Below, one piece after another: positions 60,507 to 64,000 of a DNA stretch of 64,000 nt; position 1 is the stretch's first letter; each line of letters opens with the position of its first letter. Made by a program: the position numbers and the translations under genes. Origin of the DNA: CAMTVQ01 sp947085255 (GTDB taxonomy: Bacteria > Bacteroidota > Bacteroidia > Sphingobacteriales > Sphingobacteriaceae); contig CAMTVQ010000011.1 of NCBI GenBank assembly GCA_947085255.1, forward strand, positions 62,001 to 126,000, written 5' to 3'. Under the pieces are notes generated by a model. That model was not told where the DNA came from. It worked only from the letters and a program-made list of their open reading frames with translations, and ran no database searches.

Positions 60507-61162
60507 CTACTGATACTTATGAGTGTTTGTGTAAAGCGAAAACCATTTGTTATTTTGCCAGTAGTTATTTCTTTTTCTACTTTTTTAAGCTCTTTGTAAA
60601 TTAAGCCATTACCAACAGCATATTTTTCTATTTGATACTGTTCTTCAATCAAATTGCTTACATTCTGTTGCACAACGGTAATAGTAGAGTCAAAGTTTGT
60701 ATTTGCTAAAAATATAGGTAAATGTGCATTTACAAAGTAATATTGTTGTGGAGATATGTTGTTAAACGCAAACGCATTCCAACTTTTATTTTCTCGTACC
60801 GGAAATACCATTTTTACCTCCGCAATATTGTCAACCTCTTCAATAGCATGCATTTGTGTACGCCTCTTCAAAAAAACCTGTTGCTCTTGCCAAATGGCAG
60901 TAGACGAAACTTGCTTGTAGCGCACTACGGTATAATTTAGCGCATCTACGCTTTCTGTACTATCTTTTAGGTAGTAGGTAAATAATATCGAATCAGCATC
61001 GGAATACCCAATAGAATCTACTTGATAGTGCAACACGGTACCTACCCGTAGCGGATAATACTGATAATAAAAAGAGGGGGCAACTTCTACCGATTCTTTA
61101 CAGGCGACTAAGAATACACTTGTTACCAGTAGATAAAGTGTTTTTTTAAGGTAAAGCTGCAT
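60503..61162 (-). CDS. Lipoprotein of unknown function
   Basis: This 219-residue protein has a good lipobox (TSVFLVACKES, C21). The mature region has SFYYQYYPLRVGTVLHYQVDSIGYSDADSILFTY, beta-rich and without recognised motifs. Its 3' end overlaps the S8 protease start by 4 nt and it follows mnmA by 12 nt, so it is in the same transcript. The function cannot be assigned. Confidence 0.7.
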   Translation of the reverse strand: MQLYLKKTLYLLVTSVFLVACKESVEVAPSFYYQYYPLRVGTVLHYQVDSIGYSDADSILFTYYLKDSTESVDALNYTVVRYKQVSSTAIWQEQQVFLKRRTQMHAIEEVDNIAEVKMVFPVRENKSWNAFAFNNISPQQYYFVNAHLPIFLANTNFDSTITVVQQNVSNLIEEQYQIEKYAVGNGLIYKELKKVEKEITTGKITNGFRFTQTLISISR

Positions 61163-61174
61163 GCTTGTTGTGTG

Positions 61175-62260
61175 TTACATCAAAAAACCACCACCAAGCA
61201 AATCATTTCCTTCGTAAAAAACAGCAGATTGCCCTGGAGCAATCGCATTTACAGCATGATGAAAATTGACTTCCACATTATTGCCTACTTGTACAATATC
61301 GCTTAAGCAACCTTTATCTTTGTACCGGATTTTGGTAACGGCTTCTATTGGTTCATTAATAGATGCATACTTTACTAAATTAACATTGCGAACCGTAGCT
61401 TTTGTTTTTTGTAACTCTTCTACTTTACCCAACACTACTCTATTCGTATCTGGTTGAATTTCTAACACATACATCGGCTCACCCAGCGCAATTTCTAAGC
61501 CCTTGCGTTGCCCTACTGTGTAAAACGGATAGCCTTTGTGCGTACCTATTTTGGCACCATTGCTCAACACAAAGTCTCCACCTGCTACTTGTGCTTCTAA
61601 TTCAGGTTTTTGATGCTTCAAGAAGCCGCGATAATCGTTATCTGGCACAAAACAAATCTCATAGCTCTCGCTTTTATTAGCCAGTTCTATACGATTCATA
61701 TCAATAGCCATTTGCTTGATTTCCGATTTATGAAAACCACCTAAAGGGAAACGGGTGCGTTTTAAACTTTCTTGGGTAAGTCCCCACAAAACATACGATT
61801 GGTCTTTGCTTTCATCCAATCCTTTTGATACTACAAAGCGGTTATTCTCGGTACGCACTTTGGCGTAATGCCCAGTAGCAATAAACTCGCAATCGAGCAT
61901 ATTGGCACGCTTTAGTAAGGCTTCCCACTTTATATGCGTATTGCACAACACACAGGGGTTGGGCGTACGTCCGGCAAGGTATTCATCTACAAAATTATCG
62001 ATTACAAAATTGCCGAACTCTTCGCGGATATCTAAAATATAATGCGGAAAACCATAATCCACCGCCAGTGTGCGAGCATCGTTAATGCTATCTAAACTAC
62101 AGCACCCTGTTTCTTTAGAACTACCTCCCACAGTGGCATAATCCCACGTTTTCATGGTAATACCAATTACTTCATAGCCCTGCTCATGCAACATTACTGC
62201 CGCCACCGAACTATCTATCCCTCCGCTCATTGCCACCAAAACTCTACCTTGCTTACTCAT
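61175..62260 (-). CDS. mnmA: tRNA-specific 2-thiouridylase MnmA
   Basis: This 361-residue enzyme has the PP-loop SGGIDSSV at 12-19 and the active-site cysteines C106 (NPCVLCN; E. coli C102) and C203 (YEICFVPD; E. coli C199), with an extra C103 beside the first. ATP-dependent sulfuration of U34 in tRNA-Lys, Glu and Gln is its reaction. Its promoter core is TACCTTTG 16 nt upstream. It is the first gene of the minus-strand run to DUF4249. Confidence 0.97.
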   Translation of the reverse strand: MSKQGRVLVAMSGGIDSSVAAVMLHEQGYEVIGITMKTWDYATVGGSSKETGCCSLDSINDARTLAVDYGFPHYILDIREEFGNFVIDNFVDEYLAGRTPNPCVLCNTHIKWEALLKRANMLDCEFIATGHYAKVRTENNRFVVSKGLDESKDQSYVLWGLTQESLKRTRFPLGGFHKSEIKQMAIDMNRIELANKSESYEICFVPDNDYRGFLKHQKPELEAQVAGGDFVLSNGAKIGTHKGYPFYTVGQRKGLEIALGEPMYVLEIQPDTNRVVLGKVEELQKTKATVRNVNLVKYASINEPIEAVTKIRYKDKGCLSDIVQVGNNVEVNFHHAVNAIAPGQSAVFYEGNDLLGGGFLM

Positions 62261-62276
62261 TGTATATTAATTACCG

Positions 62277-62284
62277 CAAAGGTA
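62277..62284 (-). promoter_or_regulatory. Promoter -7 element of the mnmA transcript
   Basis: TACCTTTG (62284-62277) matches TAnnTTTG on the minus strand. At the expected -33 position CAC/TCA occurs in place of a clean TTG. The ATG is 16 nt downstream. Confidence 0.55.
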
Positions 62285-62423
62285 ACAAATTAAGCAATAA
62301 TGAGTTTTCACGTAATAGCAAAAACCGAATTGCAAAAGTTGCCTATTTATTGAGCCTATATCGACTATTTTTTATATTTTCGAGTCATTCCTTAAAAATC
62401 ACGATAATGATTATTGATTTTCG

Positions 62424-62493
62424 TATTTTTGCGGCTAAATCATCTTTTGGCACACCTTTTGCACAAAAAGGTGTATCAAAAAAACCTTTTGTA
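62424..62493 (+). promoter_or_regulatory. Promoter core and leader hairpins of the Ig-repeat gene
   Basis: TATTTTTG at 62424-62431 fits TAnnTTTG. ACACCTTTT (62452-62460) pairs with AAAAGGTGT (62466-62474), 9 bp, 5-nt loop. AAAAGG (62466-62471) could instead pair with CCTTTT (62485-62490), just before the ATG at 62494, so the two pairings are mutually exclusive. Confidence 0.4.
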
Positions 62494-64000
62494 ATGAAAA
62501 AACTACTGTTCCTTAGCTTCTTCTTTTTATCCATTTGTACTTTAATTGATGCAAAAGGTGCTTCGTTGGTACCTCCAACAGCTCCAACAGTTACGGGTAC
62601 TACTTCGGTATGCTTATTAAATCCAGCAACACTTATTGCAAGCATTACTCCCGATGATCCAAATGTGGTGTTTAGATGGTTCAATACAGGCTCTGCACTA
62701 GATATTGTACCAGTATTTGTGGGCGATACGTTTACTACCCCTCCATTGCTAGTAAGTCGCAGCTATTTTGTAGAAAGTTTTAATACCGTAACATTAGAAA
62801 AAAGCAGCCGCGTAGAAGCAGCCATTACTGTTATTTTACTCAATTTAGACGTACCTATAGGCACTCCAGCCGACCCGATTATCTGTGCTGGCGATTCTAC
62901 TACTATTACAGCAAGTTCCATAGCTGGAGCAACCAATTTTAAATGGTATGATGCTGCCGTTGGCGGTAATTTATTATTTGTAGGTCCTGTATTTAATACA
63001 GGTGCATTAAGTACTACCACTACGTTTTATTTGGAAAGCAGTTTGTGTGTAACACTTTTAAGTGTACGCTCGCCGATAATTATTACCGTAATAAACAACG
63101 CAGACGTTATTACTGCAACTCCTACAACTGGCACTATTTGCAGCGGCGATTCAACCACAATTACCGCAACTTCATTATTAGGCAACACACTATTTAATTG
63201 GTACAATGCCGCAACTGGCGGAACATTCCTTTTTTCTGGAAACCCTTACAATACCGGCAGCTTAACCAGCACAAGCGTGTTTTATGTAGAAAGTCAAGAT
63301 GCTATGGGCTGTCGCAGTCCTCGATTCTCGTCTACTCCTATTGTAGTAATACCCACACTTACCCCTCCTACTGTTATTCCACTTTTAACAACAATATGTT
63401 CTGGACAAGGGGCTACGTTTACTGCAAATTCTCCATTAGGCGGTTCTGCAACCTACCGCTGGTACGACGCTGCTATTGGTGGAACACTGCTTTTTACTGG
63501 CCAAACATATAACACAGGCATTATAAACAATACTGGAGCTACAGACCTTACCCGCACATATTATGCAGAAGTAGAAGATTTAATGGGCTGCCGTAGTTTA
63601 CGTACACCAGGAAGCGTAATCATTCGTCCGGCTTTAAACGCGGCTCTTATTAATCCCCCCACTACAACTATTTGTTCTGGTGATTCGGTATTATTTACAG
63701 GAAGTACTGTATTAGATAGCAGTGTTGCCTATAACTGGTATGATGCATTAACTGCAGGAACGTTACTTTTTTCAGGCAATCCTTATAATACTGGAGCATT
63801 AACTAACACTGGAGGTAGTAATATTACTTATACCTATTACCTTGAAATAGCCGACACAATGGGCTGCCGTAGTGCACGCACACCAGCTACCGTAATTATT
63901 CGTCCAACCTTAAATTTTCCTGTGGTAACTCCGCCAGCAAGTACCATTTGTTCAGGAGATTCAGTGACTTTTGTAGCCAGCAACCTATTAGGTGCTTCAG
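62494..64000 (+). CDS. Large surface protein with tandem CHU_C-type Ig-like repeats, truncated by window end
   Basis: The frame opens with ATG and a signal peptide (KKLLFLSFFFLSICTLIDA) and stays open to the edge for 502 codons. From residue ~39 there are five complete Ig-like domains and the start of a sixth, each beginning with a cysteine motif (SVCLLN, ICAGDS, ICSGDS, ICSGQG, ICSGDS, ICSGDS) and containing WYDA and GNPYNTGAL-type strands and GCRS near the end. The unit length is 85-92 residues (nt spacing 273, 255, 258, 276, 276). Such proteins are Bacteroidota gliding/adhesion-type surface proteins secreted by T9SS; the C-terminus is not visible. Confidence 0.9.
   Translation, partial: MKKLLFLSFFFLSICTLIDAKGASLVPPTAPTVTGTTSVCLLNPATLIASITPDDPNVVFRWFNTGSALDIVPVFVGDTFTTPPLLVSRSYFVESFNTVTLEKSSRVEAAITVILLNLDVPIGTPADPIICAGDSTTITASSIAGATNFKWYDAAVGGNLLFVGPVFNTGALSTTTTFYLESSLCVTLLSVRSPIIITVINNADVITATPTTGTICSGDSTTITATSLLGNTLFNWYNAATGGTFLFSGNPYNTGSLTSTSVFYVESQDAMGCRSPRFSSTPIVVIPTLTPPTVIPLLTTICSGQGATFTANSPLGGSATYRWYDAAIGGTLLFTGQTYNTGIINNTGATDLTRTYYAEVEDLMGCRSLRTPGSVIIRPALNAALINPPTTTICSGDSVLFTGSTVLDSSVAYNWYDALTAGTLLFSGNPYNTGALTNTGGSNITYTYYLEIADTMGCRSARTPATVIIRPTLNFPVVTPPASTICSGDSVTFVASNLLGAS

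Overview
The window is a chromosomal stretch of a Bacteroidota bacterium. The family content points there: T9SS C-terminal sorting domains, SusC-like TonB receptors with an N-terminal carboxypeptidase-regulatory domain, DUF4249, DUF5916, DUF4199 and BatA proteins, CHU_C-type Ig-like repeats and a class-typical HisG-D-C-B-H-A-F-IE operon. Promoters with the Bacteroidota consensus (TTG about 20 bp from TAnnTTTG) can be read in front of several genes. The closest fit by gene content is Chitinophagales/Sphingobacteriia-like, but that is an inference. DNA is AT-rich and no phage, IS, plasmid or CRISPR locus was seen.

Layout. 1-7512 (all minus): a surface polysaccharide/glycolipid cluster with three GT2 transferases, a GT-C-like membrane protein, a DegT sugar aminotransferase, an OafA-type acyltransferase and a Wzx-like flippase. 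7621-10065: an exported CBM9/DUF5916 outer-membrane protein. 10288-13298 (plus): sucC, a Sua5/YciO protein and a GT4 transferase. 13306-18456 (minus): a T9SS cargo protein, a TonB receptor and nhaA. 18550-22580: a DEAD-box helicase, a DRGH nuclease, clpX and clpP. 22733-27118: a TonB receptor with a small His/Cys-rich exported protein, trigger factor and tRNA-Leu(UAG). 27148-33365: a BtuF-like protein, a GT-C protein, an AraC regulator, a T9SS protein and two exported unknowns. 33441-43123 (minus): tRNA-Leu(CAA), hscB, rseP, dxr, a thioesterase, a GH3 protein, membrane proteins, two GT2 enzymes, a four-helix-bundle protein and DUF4199. 43273-44455: a beta-barrel gene bracketed by two near-identical palindromes. 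44516-47826: a dihydroorotase homologue lacking metal ligands, and BatA. 47904-48353: a TonB-C-domain protein. 48387-55578: the complete his operon with its leader. 55583-62260 (minus): DUF4249, TonB receptor, S8 protease, lipoprotein, mnmA. 62494-end: the start of a large Ig-repeat surface protein.

The most interesting signals are: (1) a histidine-rich leader ORF in front of hisG (six His in 27 codons) between a consensus promoter and a TTG-started hisG, enclosed by a possible long-range stem and with no intrinsic terminator; (2) a family of degenerate repeats with a strict 7-nt period that fill many spacers, flank a four-helix-bundle gene in inverted orientation and even lie inside one coding sequence; (3) two palindromic elements flanking one gene whose 28-bp arms differ by two compensatory base-pair changes; (4) a dihydroorotase homologue that appears catalytically dead; (5) a 15-bp hairpin that both separates two convergent genes and encodes the C-terminus of one.

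All calls rest on reading the sequence and on remembered family features; no database search or folding program was run.
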